Positions 26,329 to 33,936 of a stretch of 64,000 nucleotides of DNA are shown piece by piece. Under the pieces are notes generated by a model that worked only from the letters and a program-made list of their open reading frames with translations, was not told the DNA's origin and did no database searches. How positions within the stretch are numbered: the first letter of the stretch is position 1; each line of letters opens with the position of its first letter. The stretch comes from Bacteroidota bacterium (GTDB lineage: Bacteria > Bacteroidota > Bacteroidia > Flavobacteriales > Flavobacteriaceae). The stretch spans positions 52,246-116,245 of the forward strand of contig JAEWJM010000001.1 of NCBI GenBank assembly GCA_023386585.1. The letters run 5' to 3'. Made by a program: the position numbers and the translations under genes.

Positions 26329-27204
26329 ATGAAAGCATACGTTTTTCCCGGCCAGGGTGCGCAATTTCCAGGAATGGGAAAAGAACTATACGAACAATCC
26401 GATCTCGCAAAGGAATTATTCGAAAGGGCAAACGCCATCCTCGGGTTCAGGATAACCGACATTATGTTTGATGGCGATGCCGAAGCGTTAAAACAAACGC
26501 GCGTAACCCAGCCCGCCGTTTTTCTCCATTCTGTTATTCTCGCTAAAACAATGAACGAAAGCTTCCGGCCGGCCATGGCTGCAGGGCATTCACTTGGGGA
26601 GTTTTCGGCTATTGTCGCCTGCGGCGGACTCACATTCGAAGACGGACTCAAACTCGTGGCGAAACGGGCTGAAGCGATGCAGAAGGCTTGTGAAATTAGG
26701 CCTTCAACAATGGCTGCCGTTTTAGGATTGGACGACAAAATCGTAGAAGAGATCTGCGCAACAACCGACGGAATCGTGGTTCCTGCAAATTACAACTGCC
26801 CGGGGCAACTCGTTATTTCGGGTGAAACGATCGCGGTTGAAATGGCATGCCAGGCGATGCGTGTTGCCGGCGCCAAAAGAGCGCTGATACTTCCCGTAGG
26901 CGGTGCATTCCACAGCCCGATGATGGAACCGGCGCGCGAAGAACTAGCTGCTGCGATCGAAGCAACCCAATTCATGCCTCCTGTTTGCCCGATTTACCAA
27001 AACGTAACGGCATCAGCAGTTTCCGACCCGAACGAGATCAAGAAAAACCTGATCATTCAACTCACTGCGCCGGTAAAGTGGACACAGACCGTTCAGCAGA
27101 TGATTAAAGACGGTGCGACTTTGTTTACTGAAGTCGGCCCCGGAAATGTACTTCAGGGATTGGTGAAAAAGATAGACAAGGAAGCCGAAGTCGCGGGAGC
27201 GTAG
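26329..27204 (+). CDS. fabD: malonyl-CoA:ACP transacylase
   Basis: Loads malonyl groups onto acyl carrier protein to start fatty acid synthesis (cytoplasmic FAS II). The 291-residue protein shows FPGQGAQFPGMGKEL at the N-terminus, the nucleophile motif GHSLGEF with Ser88, the QPAVFLHS block (oxyanion region), the catalytic His in GGAFHSPMM, and VGPGNVLQGL near the C-terminus. Length and motif order are normal. It is apparently transcribed alone, ending at a hairpin shared with convergent galE. Confidence 0.96.
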   Translation: MKAYVFPGQGAQFPGMGKELYEQSDLAKELFERANAILGFRITDIMFDGDAEALKQTRVTQPAVFLHSVILAKTMNESFRPAMAAGHSLGEFSAIVACGGLTFEDGLKLVAKRAEAMQKACEIRPSTMAAVLGLDDKIVEEICATTDGIVVPANYNCPGQLVISGETIAVEMACQAMRVAGAKRALILPVGGAFHSPMMEPAREELAAAIEATQFMPPVCPIYQNVTASAVSDPNEIKKNLIIQLTAPVKWTQTVQQMIKDGATLFTEVGPGNVLQGLVKKIDKEAEVAGA

Positions 27205-27342
27205 TTAATTAATTAATAATTAGTAATTAATAATTAATAAATAGGACTGTAAGCTCATTCGTTAAACCATTCGTGAGCTGGATCTAAATAAAAAACCCGG
27301 GCGAGAGGCCTGGGTTTATTATTACTTATTAATTCTTAATTA
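27205..27342. repeat. AT-rich inverted-repeat region between fabD and galE
   Basis: This 138-bp gap begins and ends with AT-only strings built from AATTAATAATTA-type units, in opposite orientation (about 27205-27240 and 27317-27350). Between them are a small AGCTCA...TGAGCT inverted repeat with two CATTCGT direct repeats (27252-27280) and the terminator at 27290-27322. The terminal inverted repeats give a miniature-element look, but no target-site duplication is evident. Confidence 0.35.
27290..27322. terminator. bidirectional terminator between fabD and galE
   Basis: 9-bp stem AACCCGGGC/GCCTGGGTT (one G-T pair) with a GAGAG loop, A-run before it and T-rich tract after it, so it can act in both directions. 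Confidence 0.75.
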
Positions 27343-28362
27343 TTAATTGCTATTCCTGATTTTCTGCTCCCACTTCCAGGCGCTTGCAAGTCCGTCCTCG
27401 AGGGTCGATTTTGCTTTCCAGCCCAAAACATTGTTTGCTTTATCGGTGTTGGCATAAGCCGAAGTGATATCGCCTTCGCGGCGACCGACAATTTTGTAGG
27501 GAAGTTTGCGTTGGCTGACTTTCTCAAATGCATTGATCACTTCCAGAACGCTGCTTCCTTTCCCGGTACCGACGTTGAAAACCTCTACCTTTTCCGAATT
27601 CTTCTTGCCAAGTAATCTTTGAAGTGCGACAACGTGCGCTTTTGCGAGATCGACAACGTGAATGTAATCGCGGATGCAGGTTCCGTCTGGTGTTGGATAA
27701 TCGTCGCCATAAACCGAAAGCTCCTTGCGAAGGCCGATTCCGGTTTGGGTGATGAACGGCACCAAATTTTGTGGAACGCCGATCGGCAGTTCGCCTATTT
27801 CTGCCGAGGGATGCGCACCGATCGGGTTGAAATACCGCAATAAAATTGCGTTTATCGAGCTGACCTTGCAGGTATCGGTGATAATTTCCTCGCCGATTTG
27901 TTTTGTATTTCCGTAAGGCGACATTGCCGGCTGTATCGAAGCGTCTTCGGTGATCGGCATTTTTTCGGCCTGGCCGTAAACCGTGCAGGAAGAGCTGAAA
28001 ATAAAATGGGCTTCCGGTTTTTGTTGAAGTTGCTGCAACAGGTAAACCAGCGTGTTGATATTGTTTTCGTAGTACAACAGCGGATTTTCGACGCTCTCGC
28101 CTACTGCTTTTGAGGCGGCGAAATGAATGACTCCGGCTACATCAGAATGGCGTTTGAAAAAATCGCTGACCACTTCTTTTTCGCGCAGGTCCAGCTTTTC
28201 AAAAACGGGTTTTTTTCCGGTTATTGCGACAATTCCGTCGAGCACATTGATCGAGGAATTGGAAAGATTGTCGATGACGACAACCTCATAACCTTCGTTT
28301 TGCAATTCAACTACGGTATGCGATCCTATAAAGCCAAGGCCGCCTGTTACGAGTATTTTCAT
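27343..28362 (-). CDS. galE: UDP-glucose 4-epimerase
   Basis: A 339-residue extended short-chain dehydrogenase that interconverts UDP-glucose and UDP-galactose for surface polysaccharide or LPS. N-terminal NAD-binding GGLGFIGSHT; IHFAASKAVGESV; FSSSCTVYG with catalytic Ser/Thr; and the YxxxK motif as YGNTK. NPIGAHPSAEIGE and FNVGTGKGSSVLEVI are further GalE blocks. Length is normal. It lies next to a sugar-nucleotide-type aminotransferase gene on the same strand, separated by a 98-bp gap containing a dispersed repeat. Confidence 0.94.
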   Translation of the reverse strand: MKILVTGGLGFIGSHTVVELQNEGYEVVVIDNLSNSSINVLDGIVAITGKKPVFEKLDLREKEVVSDFFKRHSDVAGVIHFAASKAVGESVENPLLYYENNINTLVYLLQQLQQKPEAHFIFSSSCTVYGQAEKMPITEDASIQPAMSPYGNTKQIGEEIITDTCKVSSINAILLRYFNPIGAHPSAEIGELPIGVPQNLVPFITQTGIGLRKELSVYGDDYPTPDGTCIRDYIHVVDLAKAHVVALQRLLGKKNSEKVEVFNVGTGKGSSVLEVINAFEKVSQRKLPYKIVGRREGDITSAYANTDKANNVLGWKAKSTLEDGLASAWKWEQKIRNSN

Positions 28363-28390
28363 GGTTGTTTTGGTTTGGTATGGCGGGCTG

Positions 28391-28461
28391 CCCTAGCCCC
28401 GATTGAGCCGGTATCCTCGCAGCAGCGCGGAGAGATAAAGGCGAAAGCGGGAAACAGCTCC
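28391..28461 (+). repeat. dispersed intergenic repeat, copy D (divergent)
   Basis: Contains CCTAGCCCCGATTGAGCCG, GTATCCTC and GAGATAAAGGCGAAAGCGGG, an imperfect relative of copies A and B (GATTGAAGCGGCATCC ... GATACAGCGGAAA). It fills the gap between the DegT-type aminotransferase stop and galE. Confidence 0.4.
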
Positions 28462-29594
28462 TAATCTTTCAGAAAGTTAAGAATTGTTTTGGTAATAAAT
28501 TCAATTTGTTCGTCGTCGAGCTCGGTGTGCATCGGGAGCGAAATGACTTCCTTAACCAATTGGTTGGTGACCGGAAAATCGGCTTCGTTGTAGCGGGAAT
28601 CGGCGTATGCCTTCTGCAGGTGAAGCGGAATCGGGTAATAGATCGCGCACGGAATTTTGTTGTCGAGCAGGTGCTGCATCAATTTATCGCGGTCACCATC
28701 GACGATCCTGAGCGTGTATTGATGAAAAACATGGCTGTCTTCTTCGCCCCAGATTACCGGTGTGACGATCTTCGGACTTACCGAAAGCGCTTCGGAGTAT
28801 TTCGTTGCGGCCTCGCGGCGGGCTTTGTTGTATTGGTCGAGATGCGGCAATTTGGCGTTCAGAACCGCGGCCTGAATGCTGTCGAGACGCGAATTGACGC
28901 CAACAACATCGTGGTGGTAGCGCACGTACATTCCGTGATTCACAATTCCGCGAAGCGTATGCGCTAAAGCATCGTCGTTGGTGAAAATCGCGCCGCCATC
29001 GCCGTAGCATCCCAAATTTTTGGAAGGAAAAAACGAAGTGGATGCCACATGGCCGATCGTCCCGACCTTTTTCTTTGTGCCGTCGGCCGCTTTATAATTT
29101 GCTCCGATAGCCTGCGCATTGTCTTCGATCACAAAAAGGTCGTGTTCTTTGGCAAGCGCCATGATTTCATCCATGTTTGCTGCCTGTCCGAACAAATGAA
29201 CCGGAACGATGGCGCGGGTTTTTGGCGTGATTGCTTTTCGGATCGCTTCAATTGAAATATTAAAAGTGTCGGGCTCGACATCAACCAGAACGGGGGTTAG
29301 CTGGAGCAGTGCGATCACTTCGACGGTGGCCGCAAAAGTGAAGTCGGCAGTGATGACTTCGTCGCCCGGCTTGAGTCCGAGTCCCATCATTGCAATTTGC
29401 AGCGCGTCGGTTCCGTTCGCACACGGAATCACGTGTTTGCAACCGAGGTAATCTTCAAGGCTTTTCTGGAAATTATGAACCTGCGGACCGTTAATATATG
29501 CAGTGGTGTCAAGGATTTCCGCGATGGAAGTGTTGACTGTATCTTTAATTTTATCGTATTGCCCTTTCAGGTCAACCATCTGGATTTTCTTCAT
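28461..29594 (-). CDS. DegT/DnrJ/EryC1/StrS family aminotransferase
   Basis: A 377-residue PLP-dependent sugar aminotransferase of the type that makes amino-deoxy sugars on nucleotide carriers. Seen: ACANGTDALQIAMMGLG (PLP phosphate site), ADFTFAATVEVI, VPVHLFGQAANMDEI, VIEDNAQAIGA and the Schiff-base lysine in SFFPSKNLGCYGDGGAI. The order and length are typical. Substrate is unknown; relatives act on UDP-4-keto sugars or dTDP-3-keto sugars. The neighbours galE and waaA suggest a role in surface glycans. A good bipartite promoter lies just upstream. Confidence 0.92.
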   Translation of the reverse strand: MKKIQMVDLKGQYDKIKDTVNTSIAEILDTTAYINGPQVHNFQKSLEDYLGCKHVIPCANGTDALQIAMMGLGLKPGDEVITADFTFAATVEVIALLQLTPVLVDVEPDTFNISIEAIRKAITPKTRAIVPVHLFGQAANMDEIMALAKEHDLFVIEDNAQAIGANYKAADGTKKKVGTIGHVASTSFFPSKNLGCYGDGGAIFTNDDALAHTLRGIVNHGMYVRYHHDVVGVNSRLDSIQAAVLNAKLPHLDQYNKARREAATKYSEALSVSPKIVTPVIWGEEDSHVFHQYTLRIVDGDRDKLMQHLLDNKIPCAIYYPIPLHLQKAYADSRYNEADFPVTNQLVKEVISLPMHTELDDEQIEFITKTILNFLKD

Positions 29595-29616
29595 CTCAGG
29601 GAGAAATTAAACAGGG

Positions 29617-29646
29617 CAAAACTACTAATTTAATGACGGGCAGCAA
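29617..29646 (-). promoter_or_regulatory. promoter of the DegT-type aminotransferase gene
   Basis: On the minus strand: TTG (29644-29646), 19-nt spacer, TAGTTTTG (29617-29624), 22 nt before the ATG. Perfect TAnnTTTG match with ideal spacing. Confidence 0.65.
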
Positions 29647-29667
29647 TGGAAATTCTGCAAAGTGCCG

Positions 29668-29675
29668 TATTTTAG
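29668..29675 (+). promoter_or_regulatory. -7-like box upstream of waaA
   Basis: TATTTTAG (one mismatch), 17 nt before the ATG at 29693. It lies downstream of the in-frame ATG at 29633, which supports the shorter protein. Confidence 0.35.
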
Positions 29676-29692
29676 CGACCAATTCACCGCCT

Positions 29693-30949
29693 ATGTTTTT
29701 TCTGTATAATTTGCTGGTACATGCATCGGAGCTGCTTTTGAAAATGGTTGCGCCGCTGAGTGTGAAGCTGACAAATTTCACTGCCGGACGGAAAGATGTT
29801 TTTGGCCGGCTTGCTGAAAAAATTACCGACAACGACCGGGTAATCTGGTTTCATGCCGCTTCGTTGGGCGAGTTTGAGCAAGGTCTTCCGGTTATGGAAA
29901 AGGTTAAGGCGATCTATCCGGAGCACAAAATCCTGCTGACGTTCTTTTCGCCTTCGGGCTATGAAGTGCGCAAAAACAATACTGTCGCCGATCTGACACT
30001 ATACCTGCCGCTGGATACAGCGCGGAATGCTTCGAGATTTGTCGAATTGGCCAATCCGGAACTGGTGTTTTTCATAAAATACGAATTCTGGCCTAATTAT
30101 CTTTGGGAACTTAAAGTCAGAAAAGTACCGACCTACCTGATTTCGGGAATTTTTCGGGAGAATCAGGCGTTCTTTAAATGGTATGGCGGATTTTACCGGC
30201 AGGCGCTTGACACTTTCACGCATTTTTTCGTTCAGAACCAGAAGTCGAAGGAAATGCTGTTGTCGCTGGGCAAATCCAATGTTACGATTTCAGGAGATAC
30301 GCGTTTTGACCGGGTTTCCGAAATACTCGAGCGCGAGAACCATCTTGAGTTTATGGACCGGTTTTGTGACGGCAAACTGACGTTGGTTGCCGGAAGTACG
30401 TGGCCAAAAGACGAAGCGATGCTCGTCGATTACATCAATAAATCAGACGGTTTTAAATGTGTCATCGCACCGCATAACATTAATGCGGACCAAATCGAAA
30501 AGCTTAGGCAATCGATTAAAAAGAAGGTGGTTCTGTATTCTGAGATGGCAAACAAGCAGTTGGAAGAATACGATGTTTTTATCGTCGACACGATCGGATT
30601 GTTGACAAAGATTTACAGTTACGCCGGAATTGCTTATGTTGGCGGCGGGTTCGGAAAACCGGGCGTTCATAACGTATTGGAACCGGCTGTTTTTGGAATT
30701 CCGGTTGTTTTCGGTCCAAATTATTCGCATTTTGCCGAAGCAACAGCGCTTGTTGAAAATAGGGGATGCATTTCGATTCAAGACGGAAATTCTTTAACAC
30801 AAAAGCTTGATGTGCTGATGAATGACCCGATGGAACGTGCCGAGCAAGGCCACATCTGCGGCACCTTCGTGAAAATGAATAAAGGCGCGACAGCTGCGAT
30901 TTTGAAACATTTACAATACGATCGCGACCAAATTGAAAATCAACAATAA
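29693..30949 (+). CDS. waaA: 3-deoxy-D-manno-octulosonic acid (Kdo) transferase
   Basis: Transfers Kdo from CMP-Kdo to lipid A precursor on the inner face of the cytoplasmic membrane. The 418-residue protein starts with a hydrophobic membrane anchor (MFFLYNLLVHASELLLKM). The HAASLGEFEQG motif follows, with Glu60 matching the catalytic base of E. coli WaaA in both context and number. Further blocks are IKYEFWPNYLWEL, VAGSTWPKDE (start of the second Rossmann half) and AYVGGGFGKPGVHNVLEPA (CMP-Kdo site). An upstream ATG at 29633 would add 20 polar residues before the anchor and precedes the -7-like box. The DPP11 gene follows after 9 nt. Confidence 0.93.
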   Translation: MFFLYNLLVHASELLLKMVAPLSVKLTNFTAGRKDVFGRLAEKITDNDRVIWFHAASLGEFEQGLPVMEKVKAIYPEHKILLTFFSPSGYEVRKNNTVADLTLYLPLDTARNASRFVELANPELVFFIKYEFWPNYLWELKVRKVPTYLISGIFRENQAFFKWYGGFYRQALDTFTHFFVQNQKSKEMLLSLGKSNVTISGDTRFDRVSEILERENHLEFMDRFCDGKLTLVAGSTWPKDEAMLVDYINKSDGFKCVIAPHNINADQIEKLRQSIKKKVVLYSEMANKQLEEYDVFIVDTIGLLTKIYSYAGIAYVGGGFGKPGVHNVLEPAVFGIPVVFGPNYSHFAEATALVENRGCISIQDGNSLTQKLDVLMNDPMERAEQGHICGTFVKMNKGATAAILKHLQYDRDQIENQQ

Positions 30950-30958
30950 CTAGATAGC

Positions 30959-33097
30959 ATGAGATTTTTACGATTAACCTTACTACTTTTTGTAATCAAT
31001 GCCACTGCGCAACAGGGCGGAATGTGGATTCCTTCGTTGTTGAAAGGAATGAACGAAGCCGAAATGAAGAGCCTCGGAATGAAGATTTCGGCGCAGGATA
31101 TTTACGATGCCAACAGGCCGGGAATCAAGGATGCAGTTCCTCAATTCAATGGCGGATGTACGGCTGAAATGATTTCCCCGAAAGGTTTGCTGCTGACAAA
31201 TCATCATTGCGGATTTGAGCAGATTCAGTCACATTCCTCGGTTGAGCACGACTATATTACCGACGGATTCTGGGCGATGACAATGGAAGAAGAACTTCCG
31301 AATCCGGGAGTCGTGGTCACATTCGTTGTGAAGATCGAAGATGTAACCGCACAGGTTCTAAAAGATGTGGCGGGATTGGCGACTGAAGCCGACAAACAAA
31401 AGAAAATCCAGGATAATATTGCTTCGGTTTCGGCATCTTTTCCGAAAGAGTCGTGGCAGGAAAACAAAATCCGCAATTTCTTCGACGGCAACCAATATTT
31501 ATTGTTCGTAACTGAAACATTTAAGGACATTCGCCTTGTCGGCGCTCCGCCTTCATCGATTGGAAAATTCGGTTCGGACACAGACAACTGGGTTTGGCCG
31601 CGGCACACGGGCGATTTTTCAATGTTCCGGATTTATGCCGATAAAAATAACCGGCCCGCCGAGTATTCAAAAGACAATGTGCCTTATGTTCCGAAACATT
31701 TTCTGCCGATTTCGATTGCAGGCGTAAAGGAAAACGACTTTACGATGGTAATGGGTTATCCGGGAAGAACTACAGAATACCTTCCTGCAGTTGCTGTTGA
31801 ACAAATCGTAAATGAACTCAACCCGGCGAAAATCGCGATTCGTGATGCGGCGCTTAAAGTCCAGGATTCCTACATGCGGCGCGACAACGCGATCAAGATA
31901 CAGTATGCTTCCAAATACGCCAGCATCGCCAACTACTGGAAAAAGTGGATCGGCGAAACCAAAGGATTGAAACGTTCCAACGCGGTAGCGCTGAAAAAAG
32001 CGGAAGAGCAGCAGTTCCTGCAGAAAGTCAACAAAGCCGGCAAGCAATCTGAGTACGGAAACCTGCTGGCCGATTTTGCTAAGTATTATACCGAAATAAC
32101 GCCATACGCGTTGAGCCGTGATTACTTTTCGGAAATCTTCGTTCGCAACACCGAGATGACTACCATTGGATTCAGACTTTACCAGCTTGAGCAGGTTTAT
32201 CAAACAAAAGGAGCGCAGTCATTCAATGATCGTAAAGACAACTTTCTAAATGCAATGCCGGAATTCTATAAAGACTTTAATAAGGAAGTCGACCAGAAAG
32301 TCCTCGAGCAGCTTTTGGAAATCTATGCGAAAAAGTCGCCTTCGCAGTTTTTGCCAAGCGGACTGGCAACAGCAGATACCAAGAAAATAGTTGAAGATGT
32401 CTATTCGAAATCAGCGCTGACATCTCTCGACGGATTGAAAAAGCTGCTTTCAGGCGATGCGAAGGAAGTCGTTGCTAAACTCAACGCCGATCCGGGATAT
32501 GCATTTATCAAATCGGTTTCGGAAGCCTATACAAAGGTTGTCGCACCGAAATACGACGAGCTCAATTTAAAGATTACCGCGTTGCAGCGTACTTACATGA
32601 AAGCGATTCTTGAACTGAACCCGAATGCACGGATATTTCCGGATGCCAATAGTACGCTTCGGGTCACTTATGGAAAAGTCAACGGCTACAATCCGGCGGA
32701 TGCTGTTTATTACACGCCGTTTACAACTCTGGACGGCGTCATGGAAAAATACGTTCCGGGAGATTATGAGTTTGACGTTCCGCAGAAACTGATTGACTTA
32801 TACAATGCGAAAGACTACGGCCAATACGGAAGCAAGGGCAAAATGCCGGTTTGTTTCCTTGGAACGAACCACACTACGGGAGGAAATTCGGGTAGTCCGG
32901 CGATCGATGCAAAAGGCAATCTTATTGGATTGAACTTTGACCGCGTTTGGGAAGGAACGATGAGCGATATTCACTACGATCCGGAGATTTGCAGGAACAT
33001 CATGGTCGATATAAGGTATGTGCTGTTCATCATCGACAAATATGCCAACGACAGGCGACTTATCGATGAAATGAAGATTGTGAAATCAACAAAATAA
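30959..33097 (+). CDS. S46 family dipeptidyl-peptidase, DPP11-like (Asp/Glu specific)
   Basis: A 712-residue periplasmic serine exopeptidase of family S46, found in bacteria that use proteins as food. Signal peptide MRFLRLTLLLFVINATAQ; catalytic His near residue 82-83 (LTNHHCGFEQIQ); WVWPRHTGDFSMFR; and nucleophile Ser644 in GGNSGSP. Arg662 in NFDRVWEGTMSD lies 18 residues after the Ser, the same spacing as Ser655 and Arg673 of Porphyromonas gingivalis DPP11. Arg at this position marks DPP11 (cleaves after acidic P1), whereas DPP7 has Gly. It follows waaA by 9 nt. Confidence 0.92.
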   Translation: MRFLRLTLLLFVINATAQQGGMWIPSLLKGMNEAEMKSLGMKISAQDIYDANRPGIKDAVPQFNGGCTAEMISPKGLLLTNHHCGFEQIQSHSSVEHDYITDGFWAMTMEEELPNPGVVVTFVVKIEDVTAQVLKDVAGLATEADKQKKIQDNIASVSASFPKESWQENKIRNFFDGNQYLLFVTETFKDIRLVGAPPSSIGKFGSDTDNWVWPRHTGDFSMFRIYADKNNRPAEYSKDNVPYVPKHFLPISIAGVKENDFTMVMGYPGRTTEYLPAVAVEQIVNELNPAKIAIRDAALKVQDSYMRRDNAIKIQYASKYASIANYWKKWIGETKGLKRSNAVALKKAEEQQFLQKVNKAGKQSEYGNLLADFAKYYTEITPYALSRDYFSEIFVRNTEMTTIGFRLYQLEQVYQTKGAQSFNDRKDNFLNAMPEFYKDFNKEVDQKVLEQLLEIYAKKSPSQFLPSGLATADTKKIVEDVYSKSALTSLDGLKKLLSGDAKEVVAKLNADPGYAFIKSVSEAYTKVVAPKYDELNLKITALQRTYMKAILELNPNARIFPDANSTLRVTYGKVNGYNPADAVYYTPFTTLDGVMEKYVPGDYEFDVPQKLIDLYNAKDYGQYGSKGKMPVCFLGTNHTTGGNSGSPAIDAKGNLIGLNFDRVWEGTMSDIHYDPEICRNIMVDIRYVLFIIDKYANDRRLIDEMKIVKSTK

Positions 33098-33222
33098 ATC
33101 ACTGAATACTAACGAATTCCGGTACAAAAGAGAGAAATTAATACGTTAAAATTTATGTTAAAGAGCGTCGATTAAATTTTTAAAAAAAAATCTATTAATT
33201 CTCTTACATATCAAAAAATGTA

Positions 33223-33230
33223 TATCTTTG
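33223..33230 (+). promoter_or_regulatory. -7 box upstream of the small lipoprotein gene
   Basis: TATCTTTG, a perfect TAnnTTTG match 37 nt before the ATG, in a very AT-rich stretch (33160-33267). No TTG at standard spacing. Confidence 0.45.
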
Positions 33231-33267
33231 CCTCGAATTAATAATTAACCTTTTATAATTAAGTAAG

Positions 33268-33510
33268 ATGAAAAAAGTATTTTTAAGCTTGGCTTTCGTA
33301 GCTGCAATGAGCGTATCATTTGTTTCTTGCAAAGAAACTAAGACTGAAACTGATACTGAAACTGTTGCTCCTGAGGCTGAAACTACAGCTCCTGAGGCTG
33401 AAGTAGCACCTGCTGCTGACTCTACAGCTACAACTACAGAAGCTACAACTACAACTACTACTACTGATGCTGCTGCTACTCCAGCTCCAGCTGCTACTCC
33501 AGCGAAGTAA
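33268..33510 (+). CDS. small Ala/Thr/Glu-rich putative lipoprotein
   Basis: An 80-residue protein of unknown function. MKKVFLSLAFVAAMSVSFVSC is a lipoprotein signal with Cys21 at the lipobox. The mature part is low complexity: Lys/Glu/Thr first, then two APEAE units (a near-exact 15-nt repeat in the DNA), then runs of Thr and Ala/Pro. It is predicted to be disordered. Codon choice (GCT, ACT, CCT) is more AT-ending than in most neighbours, as is seen also in the DUF1573 gene; this may reflect high expression rather than transfer. It has its own -7 box and a strong terminator, so it is a real monocistronic gene. Confidence 0.75.
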   Translation: MKKVFLSLAFVAAMSVSFVSCKETKTETDTETVAPEAETTAPEAEVAPAADSTATTTEATTTTTTTDAAATPAPAATPAK

Positions 33511-33531
33511 TTAGAAGTTACAGAAAAAATC

Positions 33532-33557
33532 AGCCGCGCTTGTCGCGGCTTTTTTTC
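33532..33557 (+). terminator. intrinsic terminator after the small lipoprotein gene
   Basis: 7-bp perfect stem AGCCGCG/CGCGGCT with a CTTGT loop followed by six T residues. Confidence 0.9.
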
Positions 33558-33581
33558 TGCCTTTTTTTGAAAATTTACCTC

Positions 33582-33615
33582 AAAAAAAAAGCTCCGAACC
33601 AAAAGTTCAGAGCTT
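33582..33615 (-). terminator. intrinsic terminator of the tRNA-Gly/tRNA-Leu operon
   Basis: Minus strand: 11-bp stem AAGCTCTGAAC/GTTCGGAGCTT (one G-T pair) with a TTTTG loop and a long T-run, 10 nt after the tRNA-Leu 3' end. Confidence 0.85.
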
Positions 33616-33625
33616 AATTTTTTTG

Positions 33626-33711
33626 TACTCAGAGCGGGACTTGAACCCGCACGGACATTTCTGTCCACTGGATTTTAAGTCCAGCGTGTCTACCAATTTC
33701 ACCATCCGAGC
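33626..33711 (-). tRNA. tRNA-Leu (anticodon TAA)
   Basis: An 86-nt class II tRNA on the minus strand. Acceptor GCTCGGA pairs with TCTGAGT; the D-arm begins GGTGAAATTGGTAGACAC; the anticodon stem CTGGA/TCCAG encloses CTTAAAA (anticodon TAA); a long variable arm GGACAGAAATGTCC is present; the T-arm is GCGGGTTCAAGTCCCGC. It lies 12 nt after tRNA-Gly(GCC) in the same transcript. Confidence 0.95.
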
Positions 33712-33723
33712 AGACCACAGTGG

Positions 33724-33796
33724 AGCGAAAAACGGGATTCGAACCCGCGACCTCGACCTTGGCAAGGTCGCGCTCTACCAACTGAGCTATTTTCGC
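33724..33796 (-). tRNA. tRNA-Gly (anticodon GCC)
   Basis: A 73-nt cloverleaf on the minus strand. Acceptor GCGAAAA/TTTTCGC, D-arm AGCTCAGTTGGTAGAGC, anticodon stem CGACC/GGTCG enclosing TTGCCAA (anticodon GCC), T-arm GCGGGTTCGAATCCCGT. First tRNA of a two-tRNA operon with a good promoter 47 nt upstream. Confidence 0.95.
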
Positions 33797-33842
33797 ATTT
33801 CAATCTTGTAAAAGAACCGATACTTGTTCCGTATCGCGGAGG

Positions 33843-33873
33843 CAAATTTAAAACATTAATTCAATTATGCAAA
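33843..33873 (-). promoter_or_regulatory. promoter of the tRNA-Gly/tRNA-Leu operon
   Basis: Minus strand: TTTG (33870-33873), 19-nt spacer after the TTG core, TAAATTTG (33843-33850). Perfect match to the TTTG/TAnnTTTG consensus. Confidence 0.75.
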
Positions 33874-33904
33874 GGTTTTCACTTAAAAAAATCCTGCCTC
33901 TCCT

Positions 33905-33934
33905 AACCCGCTGATTTGCCATTTGGTGCGGGTT
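33905..33934 (-). terminator. possible terminator after mutS
   Basis: 7-bp stem AACCCGC/GCGGGTT with a 16-nt loop, 3 nt after the mutS stop; no good T-run follows, so efficiency is doubtful. Confidence 0.35.
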
Positions 33935-33936
33935 TG

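Noticed and set aside
27205..27350. CRISPR-like AT repeats
   Set aside because: Units are irregular, have no spacers of constant length and no cas genes are nearby; an inverted-repeat element is a better description.
29633..29692. 20-residue N-terminal extension of WaaA from the ATG at 29633
   Set aside because: It precedes the -7-like box and places polar residues before the membrane anchor; Glu60 numbering fits only the shorter form.
33204..33668. 154-codon Val/Ser/Ala-rich frame on the minus strand
   Set aside because: It is the mirror image of the low-complexity lipoprotein gene and also covers its terminator and part of tRNA-Leu.
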